DNA from: an uncultured Lachnospiraceae bacterium
GTDB taxonomy: Bacteria > Bacillota > Clostridia > Lachnospirales > Lachnospiraceae
Assembly (NCBI GenBank): GCA_910577165.1
Contig: CAJTLX010000003.1
Span: 96,036 to 160,035, forward strand
DNA: 64,000 nt
Direction of reading: 5' to 3'
Shown here: positions 1 to 7,471 of the stretch, in pieces
Layout of the letters: the number at the start of each line of letters is the position of its first letter
Position numbering within the stretch: the stretch's first letter is position 1
Position numbers and translations under genes: made by a program
The notes under the pieces: model-generated
The model's input: only the letters and a program-made list of their open reading frames with translations
Told to the model about the DNA's origin: nothing
The model's database searches: none

Positions 1-98
1 GCCTCAATCACAAAATACCCGCTCTTTGTCAAAAAATCCCTGACCAGCTTGCGCATACGGCTCTCATCATCCACTACAAGGATCTTTAACTGTCCCAT
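1..98 (-). CDS. Response regulator, N-terminal fragment cut by window edge
   Basis: The first 32 residues of a receiver domain are visible. They start ATG GGA CAG and read into a beta strand ending in the acidic pair of the phosphoacceptor pocket (KILVVDDE), then a basic helix (SRMRKLVRDFL). This is the standard start of an OmpR- or NarL-type two-component regulator, and the output domain lies outside the window. A run of G bases just upstream of the ATG can serve as ribosome binding site. A partner kinase would be expected beyond the left edge. The fold is clear; the subfamily cannot be told. Confidence 0.85.
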   Translation of the reverse strand, partial: MGQLKILVVDDESRMRKLVRDFLTKSGYFVIE

Positions 99-154
99 AA
101 AATGCCCCCCTTCTCCGCATTCTACTTTTATACTGCTGCCTTTATTGTTGAAAA

Positions 155-736
155 TTATTGTCCTTCTAGCGAAATTCCAAGTTCGCGCTCGCGCTTTTCC
201 ACCGCTTCCTCGCGCTGTCTTAATTCCTGCTCCCACGCGGCGTACTTATTTTGAAGCTTAACCTCCGCATCCACAAAAGGCGTATTTGGTCCAAATATGG
301 TGATCAGAAACATTGCACCAATCACCACAATCAAAAAAAATATTACAATCCTTGTGTTCCTGAGTTTACCTTTGTAATAACTCACCAACATCTGATTCTT
401 CTCCTGTGTTTTTTCCTGCATTTCCTTAGAAAAAAGTTCCGCGCTTTTTTTTCTTTTTCGCGGCAAGGTAATCGGAACTTTTGGAATTTCCCCCACATCC
501 TTTCCCGATCGCAGCAGATCTTTTTGCAGCTGCATCAGAAAAGTAATTCCGACCGGCGTGATAAATGTCTTTTTTTCTACCAGTCCACAGTATACTTTAT
601 ATACTGTCTGCATATCCGAAAGATTTGTTTTCGCCCGAATATACTGAATGGACTCTTCCTCCCTCTTTGCCTCATCCCACTCTGCCTTTGTCTCAAAGGA
701 ATATCCATCCACAACAAAACGCTCTTTTTCTTTCAT
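155..736 (-). CDS. Hypothetical single-pass membrane protein with coiled coil
   Basis: I do not recognise this 193-residue protein. Residues 1-95 are soluble and look like a small alpha/beta domain. Residues 95-125 are rich in Lys and Glu. One strong transmembrane segment covers about 129-148 (from IVIFFLIVVIGAMF on). The C-terminal part (about 156-187) is a charged heptad-like stretch (WEQELRQREEAVEKRERE), probably a short coiled coil. The basic residues before the membrane segment place the N-terminal domain in the cytoplasm. It lies between the response regulator and the cyclophilin on the same strand. No function is proposed. Confidence 0.6.
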   Translation of the reverse strand: MKEKERFVVDGYSFETKAEWDEAKREEESIQYIRAKTNLSDMQTVYKVYCGLVEKKTFITPVGITFLMQLQKDLLRSGKDVGEIPKVPITLPRKRKKSAELFSKEMQEKTQEKNQMLVSYYKGKLRNTRIVIFFLIVVIGAMFLITIFGPNTPFVDAEVKLQNKYAAWEQELRQREEAVEKRERELGISLEGQ

Positions 737-782
737 GATATTCTCCCCGCCAGATCACTCAAATTTTCTTCTTTGGTTTGCC

Positions 783-1634
783 CTATTTGTCCGCTGAATA
801 CTCCAGTACCTCGATCGAGTCAATCACCACCGAGGTAAGCGGTCTGCTGTTATCGTCCGTCTGAACACCCGCGATCGCGTCCAATACTTCATACCCCTCT
901 AAAACCTGTCCAAATACGGTATGGTGCTCATACAGCCAAGGTGTTCCCCCATACAACTCATATCGCTCCACTTCCTCATCCGTCAGATCGGTATCATATC
1001 CCACTTTAATATAGTCTTTTAACGTCATTTCATACTCTGCGTCCAAAAGTGTTTTCATCTGTAAAATTGAGTCCGCATCCGCCTGAACAATAAAAAACTG
1101 ACTTCCGTTAGTGTCTGCTTTTGCAGTGTTTGCCATACAGAGCGCGCCGCGGTAAGGATGCAGTTTCCCGGAGAATTCATCCGCAAAATTCTCTCCCCAG
1201 ATGCTCTCCCCTCCCATTCCGGTTCCATCCGGATCGCCGCCCTGAATCATAAAATCATCTATCACGCGGTGAAAGGTAACTCCATTATAATATCCATCCT
1301 TTGCATGGGTGAGAAAATTTTCCACGGCAAGTGGTGCCTCATTTTGGAAAAATTTTACTGTTATCGTTCCATATTCCTTCACATTGATGCGGGCATAGGT
1401 CTCCCCCTCCGACAGATCTTCGAACTGGTAAAGCTTCTTTGCTTCATCGGTAAGTGCTGGCTCCATCCTCTTTTCCGGAGACAGATCCCCGCCAGTATCC
1501 GGTGTCGGACTTCCCCCCTGTGTGGATGGTGTCGGTGAGGGTGCTTCCCCCTCCTCCTTCTTCTCACAGCCTCCAAAGGTAAGTCCAGCAGCTAAAATTC
1601 CCGTTGCACATAAAAATAAAAATTTTCTCTCCAA
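783..1634 (-). CDS. Cyclophilin-type peptidyl-prolyl cis-trans isomerase, lipoprotein
   Basis: The protein should speed proline isomerisation during folding of exported proteins on the outer face of the membrane. I chose a TTG start at 1634 (1640, also TTG, is possible). It follows a GAGG-type ribosome site, and translation then begins with a typical lipoprotein signal ending in LTFGGC at Cys23. The ATG further upstream would put the signal peptide inside the protein and would start on top of the leader hairpin. After a Pro/Thr/Ser-rich linker comes a cyclophilin domain with the FHRVI, MIQGGDP and GSQFFI signatures; an insertion lies between GSQFFI and the last strands. About 283 residues. 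A promoter and leader hairpin lie at 1694-1759. Confidence 0.88.
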   Translation of the reverse strand: MERKFLFLCATGILAAGLTFGGCEKKEEGEAPSPTPSTQGGSPTPDTGGDLSPEKRMEPALTDEAKKLYQFEDLSEGETYARINVKEYGTITVKFFQNEAPLAVENFLTHAKDGYYNGVTFHRVIDDFMIQGGDPDGTGMGGESIWGENFADEFSGKLHPYRGALCMANTAKADTNGSQFFIVQADADSILQMKTLLDAEYEMTLKDYIKVGYDTDLTDEEVERYELYGGTPWLYEHHTVFGQVLEGYEVLDAIAGVQTDDNSRPLTSVVIDSIEVLEYSADK

Positions 1635-1693
1635 TCTCAAAACCTCATTTCCTCTAATCTCGCAAACTTCTCCTGCCGGATAATGTACCGGGA

Positions 1694-1721
1694 AGGGCGG
1701 AGAGCAAACCTCATCCGCCCT
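1694..1721 (-). promoter_or_regulatory. Leader hairpin upstream of the cyclophilin gene
   Basis: An imperfect inverted repeat, AGGGCGG and CCGCCCT with a partly paired inner part, lies between the promoter and the start codon. It is not followed by a T-run on the coding strand, so it is a leader structure or operator rather than a terminator. Confidence 0.45.
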
Positions 1722-1730
1722 CGCAGTAAT

Positions 1731-1759
1731 ATCATAGTGCTTTTTCTTAAATTCTACAA
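1731..1759 (-). promoter_or_regulatory. Sigma-A-type promoter for the cyclophilin gene
   Basis: On the minus strand, a -35 box TTGTAG (1754-1759) and a -10 box TATGAT (1731-1736) are separated by 17 bp. It drives leftward and leaves a leader of about 90 nt before the TTG start. This supports the downstream start choice. Confidence 0.6.
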
Positions 1760-1810
1760 GTATTTCCCTGTGAAACCTTTTCAAAAATTTTATGAAAAAT
1801 CCGTGAAGCT

Positions 1811-2797
1811 TTAGTGAACTTTCACCTCATTTACCAGTTCCTTCCCGGCAAAAAAGTCGCTGAGATTGCGCAGCGTCACTTCCGCGATATTGCCAAGTGC
1901 CTCCGCAGTCAAAAACGCCTGATGCGAGGTAACTACTACATTTGGCATGGAAATCAAGCGCGCTAACACATCATCCTGCATAATTCGGTCAGAGCGATCC
2001 TCGTAAAAGAAATCCGTTTCCTCCTCGTACACATCAAGCCCCGCCGCACCGATCTTGTGCGCCTTGATTCCCTCAAGCAATGCCTCGCTGTCAATTAAAG
2101 CACCCCTGGACGTATTGATTAGGATCACCCCATCCCTCATCTTTGCAATGGTATCCGTGTTAATAATATGCTTGGTTTCCTTTGTCAGCGGACAGTGAAG
2201 CGAGATCACACTCGAATCACGGCAGAGGGTATCCATATCCACATAGGTCACGCCCTCGCGCGGCATTGGGTAGGGATCAAATGCCAGAACCTTCATTCCA
2301 AAGCCCATACAGAGATCGATAAAAGCCTGCCCAATCTTTCCCGTCCCCACCACGCCGATTGTCTTGCCGTGAAAATCAAAACCGGTCAAGCCATTTAAAC
2401 TAAAATTATATTCCCTTGTGCGGTTGTAAGCGCGGTGTAATTTTCGATTCAGCATCAGTGCCATCCCCATCGCGTGTTCTGCAACCGCATACGGGGAATA
2501 TGCCGGAACGCGCAGAATATGAATGCGGTCTTTTGCTGCGGAGAAATCTATATTATTGTATCCGGCACAGCGCATTCCCACCACGCGAATTCCAAGTCCA
2601 TACAATCGTTCTAAGGTCAGCGCGTCCAGCGTATCATTGACAAATGCCACGACCGCGTCACTTCCCTCCGCCATGCGCGCTGTATGCTTATTTAATTTCT
2701 CCTCATAATAATTGATCGTAAAGTCATACTGTTCTTTCTGCTTGTCAAAAAAATATTTGTCATAAGGCTTGGTGTCGTAAAAACTGATAATCTTCAT
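1811..2797 (-). CDS. ldhA: D-lactate dehydrogenase (D-2-hydroxyacid dehydrogenase family)
   Basis: The enzyme reduces pyruvate to D-lactate with NADH in the cytoplasm, a fermentative end reaction. It follows E. coli LdhA closely along its length. It has the N-terminal SFYDTKPYDKYFF start, MRCAGYNN, VPAYSPYAVAEHA, the NAD-binding loop GVVGTGKIGQAF, the HCPLT stretch, catalytic Arg in NTSRGALID, Glu in the YEEE region, and His in TSHQAFLT near the end. I place the start at 2797 (328 residues) because ATGAGG lies nine bases ahead of it; an in-frame ATG at 2812 has no ribosome site. Confidence 0.93.
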   Translation of the reverse strand: MKIISFYDTKPYDKYFFDKQKEQYDFTINYYEEKLNKHTARMAEGSDAVVAFVNDTLDALTLERLYGLGIRVVGMRCAGYNNIDFSAAKDRIHILRVPAYSPYAVAEHAMGMALMLNRKLHRAYNRTREYNFSLNGLTGFDFHGKTIGVVGTGKIGQAFIDLCMGFGMKVLAFDPYPMPREGVTYVDMDTLCRDSSVISLHCPLTKETKHIINTDTIAKMRDGVILINTSRGALIDSEALLEGIKAHKIGAAGLDVYEEETDFFYEDRSDRIMQDDVLARLISMPNVVVTSHQAFLTAEALGNIAEVTLRNLSDFFAGKELVNEVKVH

Positions 2798-2866
2798 CTT
2801 TGAATACCTCATTTCTTAAAAAATTGTTAAAAAGATTCTATATTATTTTTTACGGGAAGCGCGGAT

Positions 2867-3835
2867 TTATTCGGCATTTTTTTGTTGTGTCGAGATATCC
2901 AGTGTATTTCCGTCGGTTTTTATCGTGATTGTCCCCATCACATCTGTCCGATAAATCTGCATATCCATATCCACAAAACGCGCGATCACTTCCGCGTGCG
3001 GATGACCGTACTTATTGTCCACACCACAGCTAATAATCGCGTAGGCTGGATTTACCACCTTTAAAAATGCCTCTGAGTTAGAAGTTTCGCTGCCGTGGTG
3101 CCCCGCCTGAAAAACATCCACATCGGGCAGTGTGCCAAGCTCTAGCATCTGCTTTTCGCTCTCTTCCTCCGCGTCGCCGGTAAAAAGAAATTTTTCTTTT
3201 CCAAAGGTCACGACAAGCGCGGCAGAATAATTGTTCGTATTGTCATACTCTACTTCGCACGGTGCGAAAATTTCGACTAAAGCATTGCCAAACTCAAAGG
3301 AAACACCGGGTTTTGGTACGATAATCGTCGCGCCGCTCTCCTTTACTGCACTTTTAAAATCCTCGTAGATCTTAGTATCCTTATCCTCCTCACTGAATAT
3401 GATGTTCTTTACCTTAAATGCGCGGATCACCTTGGGAAGTCCTCCAATATGATCTTCATGGCTGTGTGTTGCGACTATGTAATCAAACTCCTTGATCCCT
3501 AAATCTTCTGCCGCCTCAATCACTTCCTTCGCACTTCCGCGCCCACCCCCGTCAATCATCATTGCGTGTTCTCCACACTGCAAGATTGTACAGTCCGCTT
3601 GCCCGACATCTAAGTAAGTGACAACTAACTTCTCTCCACCCGTATCACGAAATCCTTCCTGCGAGTCCGAGGTCCCGGAAAAAAGCTCCGTTAAGCCCTC
3701 TGGCAGTTCTTTTCCAAAAATCAGGGACAACAGCACAATAATAATCCCGATAATGCTAGTAAGAAGCTTCTTTTTGCCGCCGGTTAAATTTGTACCTTCT
3801 GGTTTCTTTTCTGGTGAATTATCTTTTTCACTCAT
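2867..3835 (-). CDS. Membrane-anchored ComEC/Rec2-like metallo-beta-lactamase-fold hydrolase
   Basis: A short charged N-terminus is followed by one membrane segment (about residues 25-41) and then a metallo-beta-lactamase domain that should face outward. Metal ligands are visible in HSHEDH (124-129); later hallmarks are FTGDAEE, AGHHGS and GHPH. This is the architecture of the detached ComEC C-terminal domain proteins common in Clostridia, which are thought to act on DNA or nucleotides; the substrate is not known. The competence channel domain itself is absent. Two LexA-type operators sit at its promoter, so induction by DNA damage is likely. The family call is firm; the function is inferred. 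Confidence 0.85.
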   Translation of the reverse strand: MSEKDNSPEKKPEGTNLTGGKKKLLTSIIGIIIVLLSLIFGKELPEGLTELFSGTSDSQEGFRDTGGEKLVVTYLDVGQADCTILQCGEHAMMIDGGGRGSAKEVIEAAEDLGIKEFDYIVATHSHEDHIGGLPKVIRAFKVKNIIFSEEDKDTKIYEDFKSAVKESGATIIVPKPGVSFEFGNALVEIFAPCEVEYDNTNNYSAALVVTFGKEKFLFTGDAEEESEKQMLELGTLPDVDVFQAGHHGSETSNSEAFLKVVNPAYAIISCGVDNKYGHPHAEVIARFVDMDMQIYRTDVMGTITIKTDGNTLDISTQQKNAE

Positions 3836-3881
3836 GTCAGTTCCCCCTTTTTATATCTCATGTTTCCTGCTTATTTATATT

Positions 3882-3907
3882 CGAACATCGGTTCGAACAT
3901 ACGTTCT
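3882..3907 (-). promoter_or_regulatory. Tandem LexA (SOS) operators
   Basis: Two overlapping 14-bp palindromes, CGAACATCGGTTCG (3882-3895) and CGAACATACGTTCT (3894-3907), both fit the Gram-positive LexA core GAAC-N4-GTTC. The second also fits the B. subtilis RNRY centre. They lie just downstream of the -10 box of the ComEC-like gene, where a bound repressor would block transcription. Confidence 0.75.
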
Positions 3908-3918
3908 TTTTATATATT

Positions 3919-3947
3919 ATTATACCTCTTTGACAGGAAAAAGTCAA
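3919..3947 (-). promoter_or_regulatory. Strong sigma-A promoter of the ComEC-like gene
   Basis: On the minus strand, TTGACT (3942-3947) and TATAAT (3919-3924) are separated by exactly 17 bp. Transcription should begin near 3912, with the two LexA boxes inside the first 30 transcribed bases. Confidence 0.8.
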
Positions 3948-4206
3948 TCATATGATATTTTTTGTTGATGTCAGAGCAGAAAAATATTTTACCATGTTCT
4001 CCAAGTATGGTGCCTCCGGCGGATATACATGATTTGCCAGGGTAATTGTCCTCCCGCTGGTCGGACGGCGAGTCAGCACTGGCATAATATCTGTCGATAT
4101 TATACCTTATTTGACAAAATTATAATGTATGAAAAAAGTAGTGTCTGCATTGACAAACCTCAAAAAAAATGATATATCTATTGGCAAGAAAAGGGGGAAT
4201 GAGGAC

Positions 4207-4398
4207 GTGAACATTTTAAGAACAAGCTTCGAAGCTGAAATGATTTCAGAGTTTTTAAGAACAGAATACCATTCGGAAAGATTTTCAGAACAGATCAAAA
4301 AAGCAATAAGAAAACTCTCGTTGGACGAGAGTATATTTCTGTCTCTATGTTTCCTAAACGCATACACTATCACCTCGCTTTCTAATTTGAGTTTCTAA
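4207..4398 (+). CDS. Small hypothetical protein, possibly decayed
   Basis: A GTG at 4207 follows a GGGGGAATGAGG ribosome site and opens a 63-residue frame. Its first 40 residues (FEAEMISEFLRTEYHSERF, IKKAIRKLSLDESI) look like a real helical, charged protein. The last 20 (LCFLNAYTITSLSNLSF) look unlike coding sequence, which suggests a frameshift or truncation. The region is AT-rich, like the rest of the mobile island. I do not recognise the family. An earlier in-frame ATG at 4129 has no ribosome site. Confidence 0.4.
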   Translation: MNILRTSFEAEMISEFLRTEYHSERFSEQIKKAIRKLSLDESIFLSLCFLNAYTITSLSNLSF

Positions 4399-4479
4399 AA
4401 TTTTTCCATTATATTTTAGTTTTCCAAATTTATCAATAGTTTTTTTGCGAAAAAAATTTGAGAAAATCAAATTTTGTAG

Positions 4480-4507
4480 TTGACTTATATTGGAAGTATG
4501 ATATAAT
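4480..4507 (+). promoter_or_regulatory. Promoter of the XRE regulator
   Basis: TTGACT (4480-4485), a 16-bp spacer and TATAAT (4502-4507) precede a short leader with AAAAGAGG, six bases before the ATG at 4527. Confidence 0.7.
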
Positions 4508-4526
4508 TCAATAAAAAGAGGTTTTC

Positions 4527-4907
4527 ATGAAAAGTAGAATTGTCTTAGCAAGAGAATATGCAAAGTTGAACCAAAAGGAACTAGCTGGAATATTAGGAAT
4601 AAGCCCTAGTACATTAAATGGATATGAAAGAGGAAATCACGATCCTAAGTCCGATGGACTAATAAAAATAGCGAAAGCTTGTAATGTGACTACTGACTTT
4701 TTGTTAGGATTATCAGATATTATGAATAAAGAAGCGGACATTCAATCCAAGGCAGAAATGAATAAAATATCTTTTGAAACGGATAAGAAATTACAACAGA
4801 TTATCCATTATTATAACGGAATGGATGAAACTGGAAAAGAAAACCTTGCAGAGCAAGCAGAATATTTGTTTGGGAAACATCAGGTTGCTAAAGAGAAAGA
4901 AGCATAA
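4527..4907 (+). CDS. XRE-family helix-turn-helix regulator
   Basis: This 126-residue protein has an N-terminal HTH_3 DNA-binding domain (residues 4-62). It shows the usual pattern: LAREYAKLNQKELAGILG, then the recognition helix around SPSTLNGYERG, then IKIAKACNVTTDFLLGLSD. The C-terminal 60 residues are helical and probably mediate dimerisation. This is the size and form of a phage- or ICE-type repressor. Its own promoter and ribosome site are intact, so the gene may still be expressed, although the element around it is broken. AT-rich codon use differs from the flanking chromosome. Confidence 0.88.
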   Translation: MKSRIVLAREYAKLNQKELAGILGISPSTLNGYERGNHDPKSDGLIKIAKACNVTTDFLLGLSDIMNKEADIQSKAEMNKISFETDKKLQQIIHYYNGMDETGKENLAEQAEYLFGKHQVAKEKEA

Positions 4908-5066
4908 AAAGGGAGGGAAATTTAATTTATACTGATACATGGAAAAAAGAATGAACAGATCACCTAAGCCTATATAAAAGTATTATAAATATTTTAATAG
5001 AGATTATGATTATTTGACCCAAAAAACAGGAACTAAAAATTTGGAAAAATGAGATCCTTCGGATGA

Positions 5067-5554
5067 TATGAAGGGAAAATAACAAATAAGGAAAATTATA
5101 CACATATTACTATTAAGAAAAAAGAGATTATAGGTATACAAAATGGCAAAGCAGGAAATGTTTATATCATAAGTAACTTAGGTTCTTTTGGAGAAAATGT
5201 TTTTAAAGTTGGTATGACAAGACGATTAGATCCACAAGAACGAGTTAATGAACTTGGTGATGCCAGTGTCCCATTTAAATTTGATGTACATAGTTTTATT
5301 TTTTCAGATGATGCTGTTGGCTTGGAAAAGAAACTTCATACTATTTTCAATAACAAATGCGTAAATAAAGTAAACATTCATAAGGAATTTTTCGTGTATC
5401 TATTGATGAATTAGAAGCTATTGTAAATGAAATAGAGCCTACCGCTGAATTTAATAAAACAATGTTAGCAACAGAATTCTGACAGTCTTTATCAACAAAT
5501 GAACTATATACAAATGAATATCATGATGATTTTAATGAAGACGAAGAAATATAA
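5067..5554 (+). pseudogene. T5orf172/GIY-YIG-like (DUF4041-type) protein, broken
   Basis: The reading frame from about 5067 encodes the end of a T5orf172-domain protein: VYIISNLGSFGENVFKVGMT, then RRLDPQERVNELGDASVPFK and the EFF signature. Three lesions are visible. An in-frame TGA lies at about 5064, and the usual N-terminal domain is missing before it. A one-base loss near 5393 shifts the frame, so EFF is followed by a stop although RVSIDELEAIVNEIEP continues one frame over. A TGA at about 5480 interrupts the original ending, which runs to 5554. Related intact proteins are common on phages and integrative elements. This copy is not functional. Confidence 0.75.
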
Positions 5555-5755
5555 ATATCAGCTTATAAAGTCAACATGAATTTCTCTCTGGTAATTGATT
5601 TGTTACTGGTACAACAAAATGAGTAAAGCTTAATATAATTTCAATAGCAAAAAACGCCCGATGCACAAAAACAGCGTGAAGCAGAAAGATTACCATAAGT
5701 TTTATGGTTGTAAAATAATCAGGGCGCGATGGCATTTTATCGAAAGGAGAATTTT

Positions 5756-5986
5756 ATGTCAACATTAGAAAAAGCCATGAATTTATTACAGACAATTCCT
5801 GAAAATAAACTTGATACCGTATATACTTTCCTGCAATTCATAAAGTTTCAGAACAACCTAGAAGATAACCATAACCAAAACACTTCTGCATTTGGTATAG
5901 CCCACCAATATGCTAATCCCAAGCGGATACCTTTAGAAGAGGAGGCATTTGCTGATGCAATGGCAGAGAAACACACAATTGATTGA
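5756..5986 (+). CDS. Antitoxin of a PIN-domain toxin-antitoxin pair
   Basis: A 76-residue protein starts at the ATG after AAAGGAG. The N-terminal part (STLEKAMNLLQTIPENKLDT, then VYTFLQFIKFQN) resembles the short helical antitoxins of the DUF2281 or plasmid-maintenance type. The acidic C-terminal tail probably wraps the toxin. Its last 32 bases overlap the PIN gene start, which indicates translational coupling. Binding to its own promoter is typical of the class but not shown here. The identification rests mainly on size, overlap and partner. Confidence 0.65.
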   Translation: MSTLEKAMNLLQTIPENKLDTVYTFLQFIKFQNNLEDNHNQNTSAFGIAHQYANPKRIPLEEEAFADAMAEKHTID

Positions 5987-6335
5987 TGCCAATGTCATTT
6001 TACGCTATCTGCTGAATGATCATGCGGAAATGTCACTCACTGCCAGAACACTAATTTCCTCCGGCAATGCCTACACAAAGCCTGAAATCATTTCAGAAGT
6101 TGTATATGTATTAAAAAGAGTGTATCAAATTGAAAAAGAGGACATTAAAAATTTCATTCATGCCTTGCTTAATGATATTTCCTGTAATGAATCTGAATGT
6201 GTATTGCTTGCTATAGACATTTACGCCTCAGTTTCTCTCGATTTTGTAGATTGTCTGTTGATTGCCTACCATAGAATCAACCACGAAAACATTTTTAGTT
6301 TTGACCAAAAGCTTAACAAACATCTGGAAGCTTGA
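5955..6335 (+). CDS. PIN-domain ribonuclease toxin (VapC-like)
   Basis: A 126-residue PIN domain. The first catalytic Asp is in LIDANVILRYLLNDH. A conserved acidic residue is in the SEVVYVLKRVY helix, and further acidic positions are in SLDFVDCLLIAYH and FSFDQKLNK, the expected spacing for the four-acid Mg-binding site of VapC nucleases. I chose the ATG at 5955 because GAGGAGG lies nine bases before it, inside the antitoxin gene; a TTG at 5949 is also in frame. The key residues look intact, so this pair may still be active within an otherwise broken island. Confidence 0.8.
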   Translation: MQWQRNTQLIDANVILRYLLNDHAEMSLTARTLISSGNAYTKPEIISEVVYVLKRVYQIEKEDIKNFIHALLNDISCNESECVLLAIDIYASVSLDFVDCLLIAYHRINHENIFSFDQKLNKHLEA

Positions 6336-6370
6336 TTATACGCCAAGAAAAAATTATTTGCACCAAAGTA

Positions 6371-6403
6371 AAACCGCCCGGTGTCCCCACACCGAACGGC
6401 TTT
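6371..6403 (+). terminator. Hairpin after the toxin-antitoxin genes
   Basis: An imperfect stem (CCG..GGTGT and ACACC..CGG around CCCC) is followed by a short T-run, 35 bases after the PIN stop codon. It is a plausible but weak intrinsic terminator. Confidence 0.5.
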
Positions 6404-6424
6404 AAATAGATATCCCTTGTATAT

Positions 6425-6963
6425 GGGTTGCGCCGTTCGGAAATCTGCGCGCTTCCAGCACAGGACTTGGACGGAGATATTGTCCGGATAGATAAGGCAA
6501 AGGTTCTGGGCGAAGACAGAGAATGGAAAATAAAAACCACCAAAACCACGACCAGCACAAGAGAAATTATAATACCAATGGAAATTGCTGAAAAAATCAG
6601 GGAAAAGGGATATATTTACAAAGGATATCCAAATTCCATTATATGCTTTCTGAAAGCAACAGAAGACACTCTTGGTATACCACGCCTTCCTCTTCATAAG
6701 TTACGGCATTACTTTGCATCGAAAATGAGCGTGTTAAACATCCCAGAAGCCGATATCATGCGGATGGATGGGAAACAGATTACGTTATGAAATCTGTGTA
6801 CAGGTACCCAATGATGGATAAAGAAGAACAAGCCAAGCGCGAAGCAGCGGAGAAACTTCGAAATGCTTTGTTTTCATTTCTCATAGTCAATTCCATGACA
6901 AGATTTATGACAAAATTTGAATTTAGAAAAGCTAAAACAACATTGTTTATATTAAAATTTTAA
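6425..6963 (+). pseudogene. Tyrosine recombinase (integrase), C-terminal remnant with frameshift
   Basis: The catalytic half of a phage-type integrase is visible. The first catalytic Arg is in LRRSEICAL, and LHKLRHYFASK supplies the second His/Arg motif. After a shift of frame near 6768 comes GWETDYVMKSVYRYPMMDKE with the expected WETD/VYRYP region, running to a stop at 6961. The N-terminal DNA-binding domains (about 180-200 residues) are absent. The order and strand fit an element that once inserted near the adjoining tRNA gene. It cannot be functional as it stands. Confidence 0.8.
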
Positions 6964-6972
6964 ATTAAAGAA

Positions 6973-7017
6973 AGCCGCAAACCCCTGATCTCACTAAAAA
7001 ACCTCTGGTTTGCGGCT
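6973..7017 (-). terminator. Terminator downstream of tRNA-Ala
   Basis: A perfect 11-bp inverted repeat, AGCCGCAAACC and GGTTTGCGGCT, has a 23-base loop and is followed on the minus strand by TTTCTTTAA. It lies 12 bases beyond the 3' end of the tRNA and close to the integrase remnant on the other strand, so it may serve both directions. Confidence 0.7.
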
Positions 7018-7029
7018 ATCTTGCCATTG

Positions 7030-7102
7030 TGGAGATAATGGGACTCGAACCCACGGCCTATACGTTGCGAACGTATCGCTCTCCCAACTGAGCTATATCC
7101 CC
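7030..7102 (-). tRNA. tRNA-Ala (anticodon CGC)
   Basis: The minus strand folds as a full cloverleaf. The acceptor stem is GGGGATA/TATCTCC with the G3:U70 pair that marks alanine. The D arm is GCTC...GAGC, the anticodon arm is ATACG-TTCGCAA-CGTAT, and the T arm is GTGGG-TTCGAGT-CCCAT. The anticodon CGC reads GCG. CCA is not encoded. The discriminator base is A. It is the likely landing site of the decayed element to its left, although I could not find a duplicated attachment core. Confidence 0.93.
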
Positions 7103-7148
7103 AAATTCAACAAAACTCCTGCTGCCAAGAATTCTCTTGACGAAACTT

Positions 7149-7177
7149 AGTATATTTCGAAAAAGGTGATTTGTCAA
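7149..7177 (-). promoter_or_regulatory. Promoter of tRNA-Ala
   Basis: TTGACA (7172-7177), a 17-bp spacer and TATACT (7149-7154) on the minus strand lie 47 bases upstream of the mature tRNA. Confidence 0.75.
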
Positions 7178-7214
7178 GAGGCAAATTTGCAATTTCGAAA
7201 ATTTCACTTTTTAT

Positions 7215-7259
7215 GCGGTACCGTGGGGACTGACCTATAGCATATCCTCACAGCACCGC
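7215..7259. other. Imperfect hairpin in the gene-free stretch 7103-7471
   Basis: GCGGT..GTGGGGA can pair with TCCTCAC..ACCGC around a 15-base loop. No coding frame or known RNA family is apparent here. Apart from this hairpin and the two promoters for tRNA-Ala and tmRNA, I see nothing in this 370-bp stretch. Confidence 0.4.
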
Positions 7260-7406
7260 GGGGAGGAAGAATAATCTACCTAATTGTTTTTACTCTCTTG
7301 GTGGGTTTACATTCGGAATAGAACTTCTTAAATCAGTAAGCGTTTCCCCGGAATTGTTTCATCATTTATCTAACATTCATCCAACCATAATTTTTTCAAA
7401 AACTAT

Positions 7407-7435
7407 TTGACAAATTCTAAAAATGCGCATATACT
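7407..7435 (+). promoter_or_regulatory. Promoter of tmRNA
   Basis: TTGACA (7407-7412), a 17-bp spacer and TATACT (7430-7435). The start point would be near 7442, so about 30 bases would be removed by RNase P to give the mature 5' end. Confidence 0.78.
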
Positions 7436-7471
7436 ATAGCAAGAGGCAATTTCTGCTTTCAGCGACAAACC

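Noticed and set aside
1641..1784. N-terminal extension of the cyclophilin frame up to an ATG at 1784
   Set aside because: It would cover the promoter and leader hairpin and bury the lipoprotein signal inside the protein.
4107..4373. 88-codon minus-strand frame opposite the small plus-strand gene at 4.2 kb
   Set aside because: No ribosome site and low-complexity composition; it mirrors the AT-rich plus-strand frame.
4000..7052. Attachment-site duplication of the tRNA-Ala 3' end at the left side of the mobile island
   Set aside because: I looked for a copy of the last 20 bases of the tRNA between 3950 and 4500 and found none; a computed repeat search could reopen this.
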